Notes: generated from the sequence alone by a model not told the origin. DNA of 61,530 nucleotides from Rikenellaceae bacterium (GCA_900769735.1 CAAGHY010000062.1:1-61530); one strand, 5' to 3'; positions 6,398-14,865 are shown, counted from the stretch's first letter. Made by a program: numbers and translations.

Positions 6398-7708
6398 TTA
6401 CTCCTTAATCTTAATGACCATATTTGAGATAATTGCGGCCAAACCTCCTGTTGTTATTCCCGATGAAAAAATATTTTTGATTGACTCAGGGAACTGTCCT
6501 AAAATATCCGGAACAAGTTCTACAGCCAAACCCAAACTCAAGCTTATTGCTATAACCAAAACAGCCTTTCTGTCAATCTGCTGAGAAGCAATAATCTTGA
6601 TACCGGCACCTGCAACAGTTCCAAACATAAGCAATGTTGCTCCACCCAAAACAGGGTCAGGCATATATGAAAATACCACTCCAACTATCGGGAAGAATCC
6701 CAGGATAACAAGAAACAATGCAATAAAATACCCTACATATCTGCTGGCAACTCCTGTAAGCTGGATCATTCCGTTATTCTGAGCAAAAATTGAATTGGGG
6801 AATGAGTTTAACATACCTGCAATCAAAGAGTTGAAGCCATCTGCAAATATACCGCCTTGAGCCCTCCTGACAAACTTGTCTCCCTCTACCGGCTCTCCCG
6901 ATATAAGGGAATTTGCTGTAATGTCTCCGTATGCCTCAATAGCTGTAATAATGTACACTATTGCAAATGCGGCAATTGCTGAGAAATTAAATGACACACC
7001 ATATTTGAATGGCTGCGGGATATTGAACCACTCATAATCAGGCATTGTCCCAAAATCTACCATTCCAACAAAAAATGCCACCAAATAACCTATAAGTATT
7101 CCTATTATAATTGAACCCATCCTCAAATAGCGGTTTCCGCTTCTGTTGAACAGCACAATAAGGCCAAGAACCAAAGCTGAAATACCTATATTCTGCATAG
7201 CTCCAAAAGTACCGTTCTCCATTGCCGCATTTCCACCTCCACAAGATATCACTCCAACTTTAATAAGACTCATACCAATAAGAGTTACAACAATACCGGA
7301 CACCAAAGGTGTTATTACCTTGGTTGCGTATTTAAGTATTCTGCTTATAAATATCTCTGCCAAAGAGCCTGCAATTGTAGCTCCAAAAATTGCAGGAAGG
7401 CCTCCAATTGAACCTGCAAGAATAATTGGACTGATAAATGAGAAACTTGTCCCCTGAACACACAACAAACCGCAACCGGCAGGTCCTACCTTACGGCACT
7501 GGATAAATGTTGCAATACCGGAAACGAACAGAGACATTGATACAAGAAAACTTGTAGTCTCTATATCAAGCCCCAAAGCTCCGGATATAATGAGCGGTGG
7601 TGTAATTATAGCTACAAATATTGCCAACAAATGCTGGAGCGCTGCAAATAGAGCATCGCGCAATGGAGGTCTCTCCTCAAGACCATATATCAAACCGTTC
7701 TTTCCCAT
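6398..7708 (-). CDS. NCS2 family nucleobase permease (xanthine/uracil type)
   Basis: Inner-membrane nucleobase:cation symporter of the NCS2 (NAT) family, 436 aa with about 12-14 hydrophobic segments, a normal length. The conserved QGTSFSF-like segment near residue 85 and the later NAT-type region GDITANSL (about 262-269) fit this family. It starts two bases after the stop of the xanthine phosphoribosyltransferase gene, so the two are very likely translationally coupled. That pairing matches the xpt-pbuX arrangement of other bacteria and makes xanthine (possibly also guanine) the likeliest substrate. Specificity between xanthine and uric acid or uracil is inferred from context, not seen in the sequence. 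Confidence 0.88.
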   Translation of the reverse strand: MGKNGLIYGLEERPPLRDALFAALQHLLAIFVAIITPPLIISGALGLDIETTSFLVSMSLFVSGIATFIQCRKVGPAGCGLLCVQGTSFSFISPIILAGSIGGLPAIFGATIAGSLAEIFISRILKYATKVITPLVSGIVVTLIGMSLIKVGVISCGGGNAAMENGTFGAMQNIGISALVLGLIVLFNRSGNRYLRMGSIIIGILIGYLVAFFVGMVDFGTMPDYEWFNIPQPFKYGVSFNFSAIAAFAIVYIITAIEAYGDITANSLISGEPVEGDKFVRRAQGGIFADGFNSLIAGMLNSFPNSIFAQNNGMIQLTGVASRYVGYFIALFLVILGFFPIVGVVFSYMPDPVLGGATLLMFGTVAGAGIKIIASQQIDRKAVLVIAISLSLGLAVELVPDILGQFPESIKNIFSSGITTGGLAAIISNMVIKIKE

Positions 7709-7710
7709 AG

Positions 7711-8277
7711 TTACTTAAGTATAATTTTACAATCATCCAAGCTCTCTATAATTGCAAGGGACTCTACATGAATTCCAGCCTTACACAGTTCCTCCCTTCC
7801 ATGCTGGAATGATTTTTCAATAAGGAATCCCATTCCTTCCAAAACTGCTCCAGCCTGATTTACCAGATCTATGATCCCTTTTGCGGCATTACCGTTAGCC
7901 AGGAAATCATCTATAAAGAGGACCCTGTCATTTTTCCCGAGATATTCAGAACTTACGCAAACTTTATATGAAGTCTGTTTTGTGAATGAATATACATCAG
8001 TCACATAAAAATCATCCATAGTGCTTGGCACTTTCTTCTTGGCAAACACAACCGGGACATTGAGAAAATACCCCACCATAATGGCAGGAGCAATACCACT
8101 TGCCTCTACAGTCATCACCTTATTAATGTTGTGCCCTGAGAATCGTCTCACCAACTCCATTGCCATCTCCCGCATAAATACAGGATCCATCTGATGATTT
8201 ATAAAGTTATCCACCTTAAGTACTCCACCAGGCAAACAAGTGCCGTCCCTAAGAATACGTTCCTTCAACTGTTTCAT
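7711..8277 (-). CDS. xpt: Xanthine phosphoribosyltransferase
   Basis: Converts xanthine plus PRPP to XMP in purine salvage, in the cytoplasm. The 188-aa sequence resembles Bacillus Xpt closely: the N-terminal LKVDNFINHQ(M)DP, EASGIAPAIM, VYSFTKQT, the PRPP-binding VLFIDDFLANG and the C-terminal EKSFQHGREEL with ESLA. It is the middle gene of a three-gene unit with an upstream outer-membrane channel and a downstream permease, which together describe uptake and trapping of xanthine. No purine riboswitch is recognisable; the gap to the upstream gene is only 12 bases. Confidence 0.95.
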   Translation of the reverse strand: MKQLKERILRDGTCLPGGVLKVDNFINHQMDPVFMREMAMELVRRFSGHNINKVMTVEASGIAPAIMVGYFLNVPVVFAKKKVPSTMDDFYVTDVYSFTKQTSYKVCVSSEYLGKNDRVLFIDDFLANGNAAKGIIDLVNQAGAVLEGMGFLIEKSFQHGREELCKAGIHVESLAIIESLDDCKIILK

Positions 8278-8289
8278 AAGTATCTTGAA

Positions 8290-9006
8290 TTAAAAAGTCC
8301 ATTTTGCACCCAAAGCAGGCATTATGTCAAACCCTTTATCTACAAAGTTTGATGAAATCTCCAGCTCACCACCTACTGAAAGATTGATTTTCTCCCAACC
8401 TTTTGCTTTGTTAAGGTTTACCCACAACTGTGGCTCTGTCATGAAAATATACTCCGTACCTTGCCAAGGTCGGGCCTCCTTCCAGAAATCTGCAAAGCCG
8501 CTGAATGAGCACCATCCGTTTGCAAACGAGATGCCCCATACTCCGGTGATCTGGAAATTATGGTTCTGTTTCTTGCCGTTCAAACCCACAGTACCCGGAA
8601 TAAGCTTGTACATTGCAGAAAGAGACCAGGTTTTGCTGAAATCCTTTGAATGGCCTGAATATGTAAGACCTCCCAACCAGCAATTATTGAAAGAACCTGC
8701 AGAAGTATTCAAACCGCCGTCAAACTCCGCGTGCACAGAAAGCCAAGCCATACTGCTCTCCTGCCAGAAACAGAACTCGCGGGAAATCTCCCAATAGGCA
8801 CCGCTCACCTTTGGAGTATAATCCATATCAATAAAAAAGAACGTGCTTCCGAACGAATCAGGACGGAACATCTCCACAGTTGATGTTGCACAATTTCTCT
8901 CAGTATCATACAACAACTGGACATTCTGTGCATCGGCTTTACCGGCAGACGCAAACAATACCCCAACAAGGGCAGCACAGAACAAAAGTACTTTTTTAAT
9001 AATCAC
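8290..9006 (-). CDS. DUF5020 family, Tsx-like outer-membrane channel
   Basis: A 238-aa protein with a cleavable signal peptide (about 1-26, cut after ADA) and alternating amphipathic strands ending in an aromatic residue (final WTF), as in an outer-membrane beta-barrel. It resembles the DUF5020 family, related to nucleoside-specific Tsx channels. It starts the operon with xpt and the NCS2 permease, so a role in passing nucleosides or purine bases across the outer membrane is a good inference. The start codon is GTG (no suitable in-frame ATG upstream). A TATATTTG box precedes it. Confidence 0.75.
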   Translation of the reverse strand: MIIKKVLLFCAALVGVLFASAGKADAQNVQLLYDTERNCATSTVEMFRPDSFGSTFFFIDMDYTPKVSGAYWEISREFCFWQESSMAWLSVHAEFDGGLNTSAGSFNNCWLGGLTYSGHSKDFSKTWSLSAMYKLIPGTVGLNGKKQNHNFQITGVWGISFANGWCSFSGFADFWKEARPWQGTEYIFMTEPQLWVNLNKAKGWEKINLSVGGELEISSNFVDKGFDIMPALGAKWTF

Positions 9007-9029
9007 AAGTGTTTAAATTTATTATTGCA

Positions 9030-9037
9030 CAAATATA
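9030..9037 (-). promoter_or_regulatory. Putative -7 box of the purine-salvage operon
   Basis: The minus strand reads TATATTTG (TAnnTTTG), 23 bases before the GTG start of the DUF5020 gene. No convincing -33 TTTG at 19-21 bases. Confidence 0.5.
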
Positions 9038-9069
9038 CATCAAAATATAAAAACCGCACGAACTTCCAT

Positions 9070-9483
9070 CTATAAGACCATCAGTAGCGTACCTATAGTG
9101 ATGAGGACACATCCTACAATGGACTTGATTGTAAACGCCTCCTTAAGGAAAACCACGGCAAGAATAATGGTAAAGACAATACTCAACTTGTCCACCGGCA
9201 CAACTTTGGATGCTGCACCTATCTGCAAGGCCTTATAATAGAAAAGCCAGGAAAATCCTGTAGCCAAGCCTGAAAGAATAAGAAAAGTCCAGCTCTTTTT
9301 ACTTATATCCGCCATTCCCCCTTGAGAATTGGTAATGAAAACCATTCCCCAGGCAAGAAGTACCACAACCACAGTTCTTATGGCCGTTGCCAGATTTGAA
9401 TTTACCCCTTCAATACCTATTTTGGCAAGGATGGAAGTAAGGGCTGCAAAAACTGCAGAAAGCAAAGCAAGGATAAGCCACAT
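9070..9483 (-). CDS. EamA/DMT family transporter, half-size
   Basis: Inner-membrane protein of the drug/metabolite transporter superfamily. At 137 aa it contains one EamA repeat (four to five helices) rather than the usual two. Visible features are the N-terminal helix with AALTSILAKIG, a central SGLATGFSWLFYYKALQIG, and a C-terminal hairpin containing VVFLKEAFT with a conserved Lys-Glu. Such single-repeat proteins are expected to work as dimers. Substrate unknown. It is divergent from a serine hydrolase gene, with tightly interleaved promoters between them. It ends at 9070 without an evident strong terminator. Confidence 0.85.
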   Translation of the reverse strand: MWLILALLSAVFAALTSILAKIGIEGVNSNLATAIRTVVVVLLAWGMVFITNSQGGMADISKKSWTFLILSGLATGFSWLFYYKALQIGAASKVVPVDKLSIVFTIILAVVFLKEAFTIKSIVGCVLITIGTLLMVL

Positions 9484-9505
9484 AGCATATTGTTTAAGTT
9501 CAATA

Positions 9506-9537
9506 CAAATTTACACCTCCTTTGGCAATATACCAAA
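9506..9537 (-). promoter_or_regulatory. Promoter of the EamA transporter gene
   Basis: On the minus strand TTTG (9537-9534), 20 bases, then TAAATTTG (9513-9506), a full match to the Bacteroidota consensus. The -33 box is one arm of the palindrome shared with the divergent promoter. Confidence 0.75.
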
Positions 9538-9552
9538 GAATGACTAAATTTG
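9521..9552 (+). promoter_or_regulatory. Promoter of the serine hydrolase gene
   Basis: TTTG (9521-9524), 20 bases, then TAAATTTG (9545-9552), a full match to the Bacteroidota consensus, 22 bases before the ATG. The -33 box forms an inverted repeat (CTTTGG/CCAAAG, 9520-9538) with the -33 box of the divergent promoter. Confidence 0.78.
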
Positions 9553-9574
9553 AAGCAAACTAAAATTTCAATCT

Positions 9575-11113
9575 ATGAGAAACTATTTCAAGAAATCATT
9601 GCTTGCTGTATCATTGGGTCTGCTTATGGGACTTACAGCCTGCAACAGCAACCCAACAGAAAAGTATTACAAATCTATCCCTCAGGAGTTTGACGCAATG
9701 TGCCAGCGTGCAATTGACGAGTGGAAAGTTCCTGGAATGGCAGTAGCCGTAGTAAAGGACGGTGAAGTTGTATTTATGAAAGGATACGGAAACGCACACC
9801 TTGGAGATTCAACAACTGCACCAATCCCAGTAACCCCACAAACACAGTTTGTAATTGCATCCACATCAAAAGCATTCACATCAGGCCTTTTGGCAAACGT
9901 AATGGATGAGTATCCGGAGATCAAATGGGATGCACCGGTTGTAAATTATCTTCCCGATTTCAAACTCTATGATCCTTGGGTAAACAAGAACTTCCAGGTA
10001 AGGGACATTATGTCACACCACAGTGGATTCAACAGCTACGCATTGGATGACCTTCCTACTTGGGGCTATGACCGTGATGACCTATACAAAATTTACTCAG
10101 TTGTACAGCCAACCTACAGCTTCCGAACAAAATATGCATACAACAACAGTATGTATACCATATCTGCAAAAATCATTGAGAAATACACCGGCAAGAGCTG
10201 GGATGATGCTTTGATTGAGAGAATATTCACTCCACTTGAGATGAAGAACAGTACAACCGGAAACAAGGCATTCTACACTGCGGAGAACCTTGCACAGGGA
10301 TACAGAATGAGAAAAGCTGAGGATAAGGATGAGATTACCGTAGTTCCTCGTACAGACAAAGATGACGCATTTGCTTGGCTTTCAGCTGTAGCACCTGCAG
10401 GCTTTGTAATCTCTACAGTTGAGGATATGGCAAACTGGGTTAAGATGCACCTTAACCACGGTACGTTCAATGGCCAGGAGATCATCTCACGCAAGAACCA
10501 CGATATGCTTTTCTATCCTCAGACCATCACCGGAAGCGATTCAACACGCCTTACCAACTATGCACAGGGCTGGACAGTTGAGTACGGTCTTCAGGGACGC
10601 TACATCAGACACACCGGTTTGGCATACGGTTATACCGCTCTTGTAGGATTGCAGCCTGAGCTTAACCTTGGTTTTGTATTCCTTACAAACAACGGCAGCA
10701 CTTCAGACCCTCAATCAGCATTGGGTAGAGACCTTATTGAGCTTTACAAAGGCAATAAAGAAACCGCTCACTTTGACGAGTACCTTGCAGACTACAAAGA
10801 GGACTTGTTCAGCAATGACGAAGAAGAGACAAAAGAGGCAGAGACTCCTGTTGCACCTCTTGCCAACAAAGCATACACCGGCAGCTATACACTTGAGCCG
10901 TTCGGTACTGCAAAAGTTTATGAGAAAGACGGCACACTTTACTTCAACCTTAGAAAAGTTGATGCCCCTCTAACCCACAAAAACGGCAACACATTCAAAT
11001 TCTATGCTCCTGGTTCAGGTACATACGATTTGATCTTTACCGTTAAAGGCAGCAAAGTACAGTCACTTACATTTGACATCAACGATCCTGTAGGCGAGTT
11101 TGTGCGTAAATAA
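9575..11113 (+). CDS. Serine beta-lactamase-like hydrolase, lipoprotein
   Basis: Class C beta-lactamase/DD-peptidase-fold serine hydrolase, 512 aa. The signal peptide ends in a lipobox (LTAC, lipidated Cys23), so it is membrane-anchored in the periplasm or outer membrane. The catalytic SxxK is STSK at 96-99; the YxN motif is in YAYNNS near 190, and HTG (in RHTGLAYGY) replaces the KTG box. The last 100 or so residues form a separate small beta domain like the C-terminal domain of related Bacteroidota esterases. Substrate could be peptidoglycan peptides, D-amino-acid peptides or esters; beta-lactam resistance should not be assumed. A terminator follows. Confidence 0.88.
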   Translation: MRNYFKKSLLAVSLGLLMGLTACNSNPTEKYYKSIPQEFDAMCQRAIDEWKVPGMAVAVVKDGEVVFMKGYGNAHLGDSTTAPIPVTPQTQFVIASTSKAFTSGLLANVMDEYPEIKWDAPVVNYLPDFKLYDPWVNKNFQVRDIMSHHSGFNSYALDDLPTWGYDRDDLYKIYSVVQPTYSFRTKYAYNNSMYTISAKIIEKYTGKSWDDALIERIFTPLEMKNSTTGNKAFYTAENLAQGYRMRKAEDKDEITVVPRTDKDDAFAWLSAVAPAGFVISTVEDMANWVKMHLNHGTFNGQEIISRKNHDMLFYPQTITGSDSTRLTNYAQGWTVEYGLQGRYIRHTGLAYGYTALVGLQPELNLGFVFLTNNGSTSDPQSALGRDLIELYKGNKETAHFDEYLADYKEDLFSNDEEETKEAETPVAPLANKAYTGSYTLEPFGTAKVYEKDGTLYFNLRKVDAPLTHKNGNTFKFYAPGSGTYDLIFTVKGSKVQSLTFDINDPVGEFVRK

Positions 11114-11155
11114 AGTTACGTTGTCTTTTTGTGTAAAAGACTGATTTTAAATCAT

Positions 11156-11192
11156 AAAAAAAGGATGCGGAGTTTCCTACATCCTTTTTTTT
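11156..11192. terminator. Bidirectional terminator after the serine hydrolase
   Basis: AAGGATG pairs with CATCCTT, flanked by an A-run on the left and eight T residues on the right, so it can act in both directions. Confidence 0.85.
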
Positions 11193-11304
11193 ATTGGATC
11201 CTAACCCAGTAAAGTGTCACTCCCACCCCCAGGATTGTACCTCTCAGTTTAAGTTTCTCCGGTGTTTCAAACTCTGCAATAATTGAAAATAAAAGTTTCT
11301 TCAT
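11191..11304 (-). CDS. Possible small protein, 37 aa
   Basis: Reading frame MKKLLFSIIAEFETPEKLKL, then a hydrophobic stretch around GTILGVGVTLYW, ending in VRIQ. The start MKK and one candidate membrane segment resemble a small membrane protein. It lies in an otherwise gene-free stretch between the terminator (its stop codon overlaps the T-run) and the divergent thioesterase gene. No family recognised and no clear promoter; chance occurrence remains plausible. Confidence 0.3.
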   Translation of the reverse strand: MKKLLFSIIAEFETPEKLKLRGTILGVGVTLYWVRIQ

Positions 11305-11317
11305 CTTTAGGTTTGTT

Positions 11318-11325
11318 TAATTTTG
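11318..11325 (+). promoter_or_regulatory. Putative -7 box of the thioesterase gene
   Basis: TAATTTTG matches TAnnTTTG, 25 bases before the ATG. TTTC lies 18 bases upstream as a weak -33 candidate. Confidence 0.45.
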
Positions 11326-11350
11326 TAGGCAAATATTTAACTGAGAATTT

Positions 11351-11830
11351 ATGAAAAAGATTATAAACCCTTATGCCGGTACAGCTGAGGAATTGGGATA
11401 TAATTGTTTTGCTTGTGCTCCTGCCAATCCTTATGGTCTCAAGATGGAGTTTTATGAAGATGGGGATGATATTGTAAGTTTTTGGGAACCTGACAGAAAT
11501 TTTCAGAGTTGGATTGACACCCTGCACGGAGGAATTCAGGCAACTCTAATGGATGAAGTTGGAGGATGGTTCATTTTCAGGAAGTTCCAGACTTCTGCAA
11601 TGACAACCAACCTGAATATAAAATACAAGAATCCAGTACCCATTGACGGCAAACTGGAGATAAGGGCAAAAATGAAGGAGCAGAAAAGGGTGTTTGTCTT
11701 TCTGGAGATTACTTTAACCTGTAATGGTATCCTTTGTTCAAGTGCAGAGGCTACATATTTCTGTTTCTCCAAAGAAAAAGCGGAAAAGGAATTCCACTTC
11801 CGTCCTCATAAAACGGAAGATGAGATATAA
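11351..11830 (+). CDS. PaaI-type hotdog-fold thioesterase
   Basis: A 159-aa hotdog-fold acyl-CoA thioesterase. The diagnostic motif is HGGIQATLMDEVGGW, with the catalytic acidic residue on the central hotdog helix, followed by the strand TTNLNIKYKNPVPIDGKL. An N-terminal extension has a CFACAPANPYGLKM segment, as in members that bind CoA esters in the UPF0152/PaaI group. Acyl substrate unknown. The gene is alone, between a putative promoter and a bidirectional terminator shared with the convergent PgpH-like gene. Confidence 0.88.
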   Translation: MKKIINPYAGTAEELGYNCFACAPANPYGLKMEFYEDGDDIVSFWEPDRNFQSWIDTLHGGIQATLMDEVGGWFIFRKFQTSAMTTNLNIKYKNPVPIDGKLEIRAKMKEQKRVFVFLEITLTCNGILCSSAEATYFCFSKEKAEKEFHFRPHKTEDEI

Positions 11831-11832
11831 AG

Positions 11833-11856
11833 AAAGGGTGACTTGAGTCACCCTTT
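11833..11856. terminator. Bidirectional terminator between thioesterase and PgpH-like genes
   Basis: AAAGGGTGAC-TTGA-GTCACCCTTT is a perfect ten-pair stem with a four-base loop. It overlaps the stop codon of the minus-strand gene, and T-rich sequence follows on the minus strand. Confidence 0.8.
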
Positions 11857-13915
11857 ACTGTTTCTTGGCAGGATAGGCAATTCTTGCGTGATATATCTCC
11901 TGAAGATGTTTCTTGAATACAGCCTTAACCATATTTATCTCTTTGATTGAGATGTCGGCAAGGGCCAACTGGGAATCGGAAATTCGTTGGCTGGTAATGC
12001 TGTCCACAAGTTTTGAGATACTCTCTGCAGAGTAGTCCTTCAAAGTGCGGGAAGCTGCCTCCACCGCATCCGCCATCATTACCACAACCTGCTCTTTGGC
12101 TGTAGGAAGTGTTCCCTGGTAAGTAAAATCCTCAATATCTGAAGGATCACCGCCGTTGTTGCAGTACTGTGTATAGAAGTATCCGGTCTGCGACCTTCCG
12201 TGATGGGAAGTAATGAAATCAATCACCACCTGCGGCAAGTTATGCTTGCGGGCAAGCTCTACACCTGCCGAAACGTGCTTGATAATTTCCTGGGCACTCT
12301 CTTTTGGTGACAACCCCTGATGGTAATTCACTCCAGGAGCCTGGTTCTCAATAAAACACTGCGGATTGCTGATCTTTCCTATATCGTGGTACATTGCACC
12401 TACCTTTACAAGACGTGAATTGCCCCTTATGGCCATAACTGCCCTCTCAGCCAGATTGGCAACCTGCAGCGAGTGCTGGAAAGTTCCCGGTGCCTTGCGT
12501 GCAAGTTCCTGCAGAAGGGTATTGTTTGTATCTGAAAGGTCCTTGAGTGTTGCAACTGAAACCAGCGAAAAAATCTTCTCCAGAAGGAATACCAGCGGAT
12601 ATGCAGCCACCACCAGAAATGCATTGCAGAAAATGAGCATCATAACGGTATAGTTCATACCCTCAAGTGTACTGTTCTCCATAAACCTGAACGCAATGTA
12701 CATAATTATCATTCCCACAAAAATGATTAGGGAATTGAGGAACTGCAGCCAGCCTCTGTACAGGAATGAAAATGACACAAGTGCAACTCCTCCGGCTACA
12801 AGATTCATAATGAAAAGCTCTGTTCCGTGCTCGGAAATTACCAGCAAAGGCAACAACAATGCCATATAGATTGGGAAAACAAGCCTGTTCCTGAAAAACG
12901 CCATAAGATACAGGGCAAACACCGCATACGGTACACCAAACATTGTCTGTGCCTCAAATCTGCGGGCTGCAACAGTTACCAGAAATGCCATTACCACAAC
13001 CACCAGAATAAAGTTGAACCTGTTGTCTTCCCTGAGGATATCAAAATTCACAAAATAAATTGTAACAACCATCATAAGGAGCACCATAATGCATATGATG
13101 GCATGGGCAATGTAAAGCTGCCACATATTGCCAGTATAACCGTAGCTGAACTCGTACTCTGCCTTATATGAATCCAACAGCTGCTCAATCTCTGCTGTAA
13201 TTGTCTCACCTTCACTCACTATCAGCTGGCCGGCATAAACCATACCTTTGGTTGGAGAGATATAGTTTACAGCCTCCTTATGCAACAGATCCGTATTCTG
13301 CTGGCTGTATTCAAGGTTAGGCTGTACCAGCTCTGCAATTCCGTATACAGCCATAAGTGAATCTGCATTGCACTCAGGCTTGTTCAGAACCAGATCACTC
13401 TTTATATAGTCAATTCCCTGGCTCACAGTATACAGCTCTGAAAGGAGCTGCTCCCCTGCCCTCTTCTCCTTCTGTACAATTACATATCCGGTACGGGATG
13501 TATTGGAAGAGGAAAGCTCAGAATTATCGGGAATAATACCTGCTTCATAGATATACTGCAGGGATTGTGCAATCTCCTTTTCAATATCCAATGGAATGGA
13601 ATGCTTTACCTGCAGGCGGGCAAGTGCCGAAAGCTGCGCTGCCTCCACAGATTCATCATATACGTAGTATGGGACAACTTTTGAAGCTGCCTCATCCCTT
13701 TCTGCATACAGTTCCGCCTCTGTTTTAAGAATAGGGAAATCCATTGGAGCAATGAGGGTCTCATACATCCACGGACGCCCCTTGTGATACTCATATTTGA
13801 ACTTTCCCTCATTTGGGAAAAATATCATCATAACTATAAATGCAAGCGCCAGGCTCACATAAACAGACCTTTTCTTAAGGATAGCCTTAGTTTTGTGGGT
13901 ATTTATAATTTCCAT
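11855..13915 (-). CDS. 7TM-HD (PgpH-like) HDIG phosphohydrolase
   Basis: Inner-membrane protein of the PgpH family, whose characterised members hydrolyse cyclic di-AMP. The 686-aa protein has an N-terminal helix (about 17-35), a large extracellular 7TMR-HD domain (about 40-265), seven membrane helices (about 270-470) and a cytoplasmic HD domain. Metal-binding residues are visible in MYHDIGK and ITSHHG, with a following VMMADAVEAASR Asp. Length matches the family. The c-di-AMP role is knowledge of the family; no cyclase gene is in the window. It is divergent from an esterase gene, with back-to-back -7 boxes between them. Confidence 0.9.
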   Translation of the reverse strand: MEIINTHKTKAILKKRSVYVSLALAFIVMMIFFPNEGKFKYEYHKGRPWMYETLIAPMDFPILKTEAELYAERDEAASKVVPYYVYDESVEAAQLSALARLQVKHSIPLDIEKEIAQSLQYIYEAGIIPDNSELSSSNTSRTGYVIVQKEKRAGEQLLSELYTVSQGIDYIKSDLVLNKPECNADSLMAVYGIAELVQPNLEYSQQNTDLLHKEAVNYISPTKGMVYAGQLIVSEGETITAEIEQLLDSYKAEYEFSYGYTGNMWQLYIAHAIICIMVLLMMVVTIYFVNFDILREDNRFNFILVVVVMAFLVTVAARRFEAQTMFGVPYAVFALYLMAFFRNRLVFPIYMALLLPLLVISEHGTELFIMNLVAGGVALVSFSFLYRGWLQFLNSLIIFVGMIIMYIAFRFMENSTLEGMNYTVMMLIFCNAFLVVAAYPLVFLLEKIFSLVSVATLKDLSDTNNTLLQELARKAPGTFQHSLQVANLAERAVMAIRGNSRLVKVGAMYHDIGKISNPQCFIENQAPGVNYHQGLSPKESAQEIIKHVSAGVELARKHNLPQVVIDFITSHHGRSQTGYFYTQYCNNGGDPSDIEDFTYQGTLPTAKEQVVVMMADAVEAASRTLKDYSAESISKLVDSITSQRISDSQLALADISIKEINMVKAVFKKHLQEIYHARIAYPAKKQ

Positions 13916-13919
13916 ATCA

Positions 13920-13938
13920 CAAAATTAAACTAATTTTG
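13920..13938. promoter_or_regulatory. Back-to-back divergent -7 boxes (PgpH-like / esterase)
   Basis: CAAAATTA-AAC-TAATTTTG is a perfect inverted repeat whose arms are two TAnnTTTG boxes, one for each strand. For the minus-strand gene a TTTG (13952-13949) lies 21 bases upstream. No clear -33 is seen for the plus-strand gene. Polymerase or a regulator could occupy only one side at a time. Confidence 0.65.
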
Positions 13939-13966
13939 CAGTTCAAACCAAATAACTTGAAATATT

Positions 13967-14767
13967 ATGAAACGTTACGCAGCTGTTCTGCTGATTGCCC
14001 TGTTTGCCCTTGTAAAGGTTAATGCACAGGAACTTATTGTAATTGAGTCACCAAATTTGAAATGCAATGATTCTGTACTTGTGTTCACCCCGGTTAATGT
14101 GAACGAGAACACCTCAACCCTGTTCCTTCTTCACGGTTGGAGCGGTTGCTATGCAAACTGGAGCCAGAAGCACAATATCCAGGAAATTGCAAACAGAACC
14201 AATTTCCGCATCATCTGCCCTGACGGATTCTACAACAGCTGGTATCTCAACAACACAGACGCAGACAAAATGCAGTGGAGAACCTTCTTCTGGGAGGAGA
14301 TGTTCCCTATGATGCAGAAAAAATACAATCTTGTTCCCGACAATACCTTCATTACAGGTTTGAGTATGGGAGGCCACGGTGCAATGAACCTTTTCCTTGA
14401 CAATCCCGATATGTTCAAATCGGCAGGAAGCATGAGCGGCGTGCTTGACCTTGAACTTACCCCACTTAAGGATAAAGAGATTTCAAAAGTAATTGGAGAC
14501 AAAACTGAGAGACTTGCACAGGAGAGTGCAATCAACCGTGTGCACAAGCTTGCTGGAAAGAACAAACCTTTCATTGTAAGCTGCGGATATGATGATTTCT
14601 ACGTAAGATGTACAGACCTTTTCTCTGAGAAATGCCGCTATATGGGTATTCCTCACTTTGTACTTCTAACCCCTGGAAAACACTCTTGGCAGTATTGGGG
14701 ATTTGCCCTTGAGCAGCATATCCACTTCTTCCAGACACTGCTTAGAGGCGAAAATTTGGGATACTAA
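13967..14767 (+). CDS. Secreted alpha/beta-hydrolase esterase (FrmB/esterase D-like)
   Basis: A 266-aa alpha/beta hydrolase with an N-terminal signal peptide (cut near NAQ, residue 21). The oxyanion segment LLHGWSGCYANW is followed by the nucleophile elbow GLSMGGHG, an acid in CGYDDFY and the catalytic His in PGKHSWQYW, a complete triad. It resembles the putative esterase family (esterase D/antigen 85), including enzymes that remove acetyl or feruloyl groups from carbohydrates. Substrate not deducible. It is transcribed alone, divergent from the PgpH-like gene. Confidence 0.87.
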   Translation: MKRYAAVLLIALFALVKVNAQELIVIESPNLKCNDSVLVFTPVNVNENTSTLFLLHGWSGCYANWSQKHNIQEIANRTNFRIICPDGFYNSWYLNNTDADKMQWRTFFWEEMFPMMQKKYNLVPDNTFITGLSMGGHGAMNLFLDNPDMFKSAGSMSGVLDLELTPLKDKEISKVIGDKTERLAQESAINRVHKLAGKNKPFIVSCGYDDFYVRCTDLFSEKCRYMGIPHFVLLTPGKHSWQYWGFALEQHIHFFQTLLRGENLGY

Positions 14768-14817
14768 AAAATACCTGTAAAAATTCTCTCGTGTCATAAG
14801 TTGACAAAACACCGGGG

Positions 14818-14825
14818 TACTTTTG
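14818..14825 (+). promoter_or_regulatory. Putative -7 box of the small-protein/MFS/MBL operon
   Basis: TACTTTTG matches TAnnTTTG. A TTGACA lies 14 bases upstream (14801-14806), closer than the usual 19-21 spacing. Confidence 0.5.
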
Positions 14826-14865
14826 CACTGTAGTCAAAACAGTACAAATCTTAAATCTAGGTGTT

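Noticed and set aside
8278..8289. Purine riboswitch before xpt
   Set aside because: Only 12 bases separate xpt from the upstream gene, and the region before that gene shows no purine-aptamer stems.
9575..11113. Antibiotic-resistance beta-lactamase
   Set aside because: SxxK, YxN and HTG are present, but many esterases and DD-peptidases share them; the C-terminal extra domain and lipoprotein anchor fit general serine hydrolases better.
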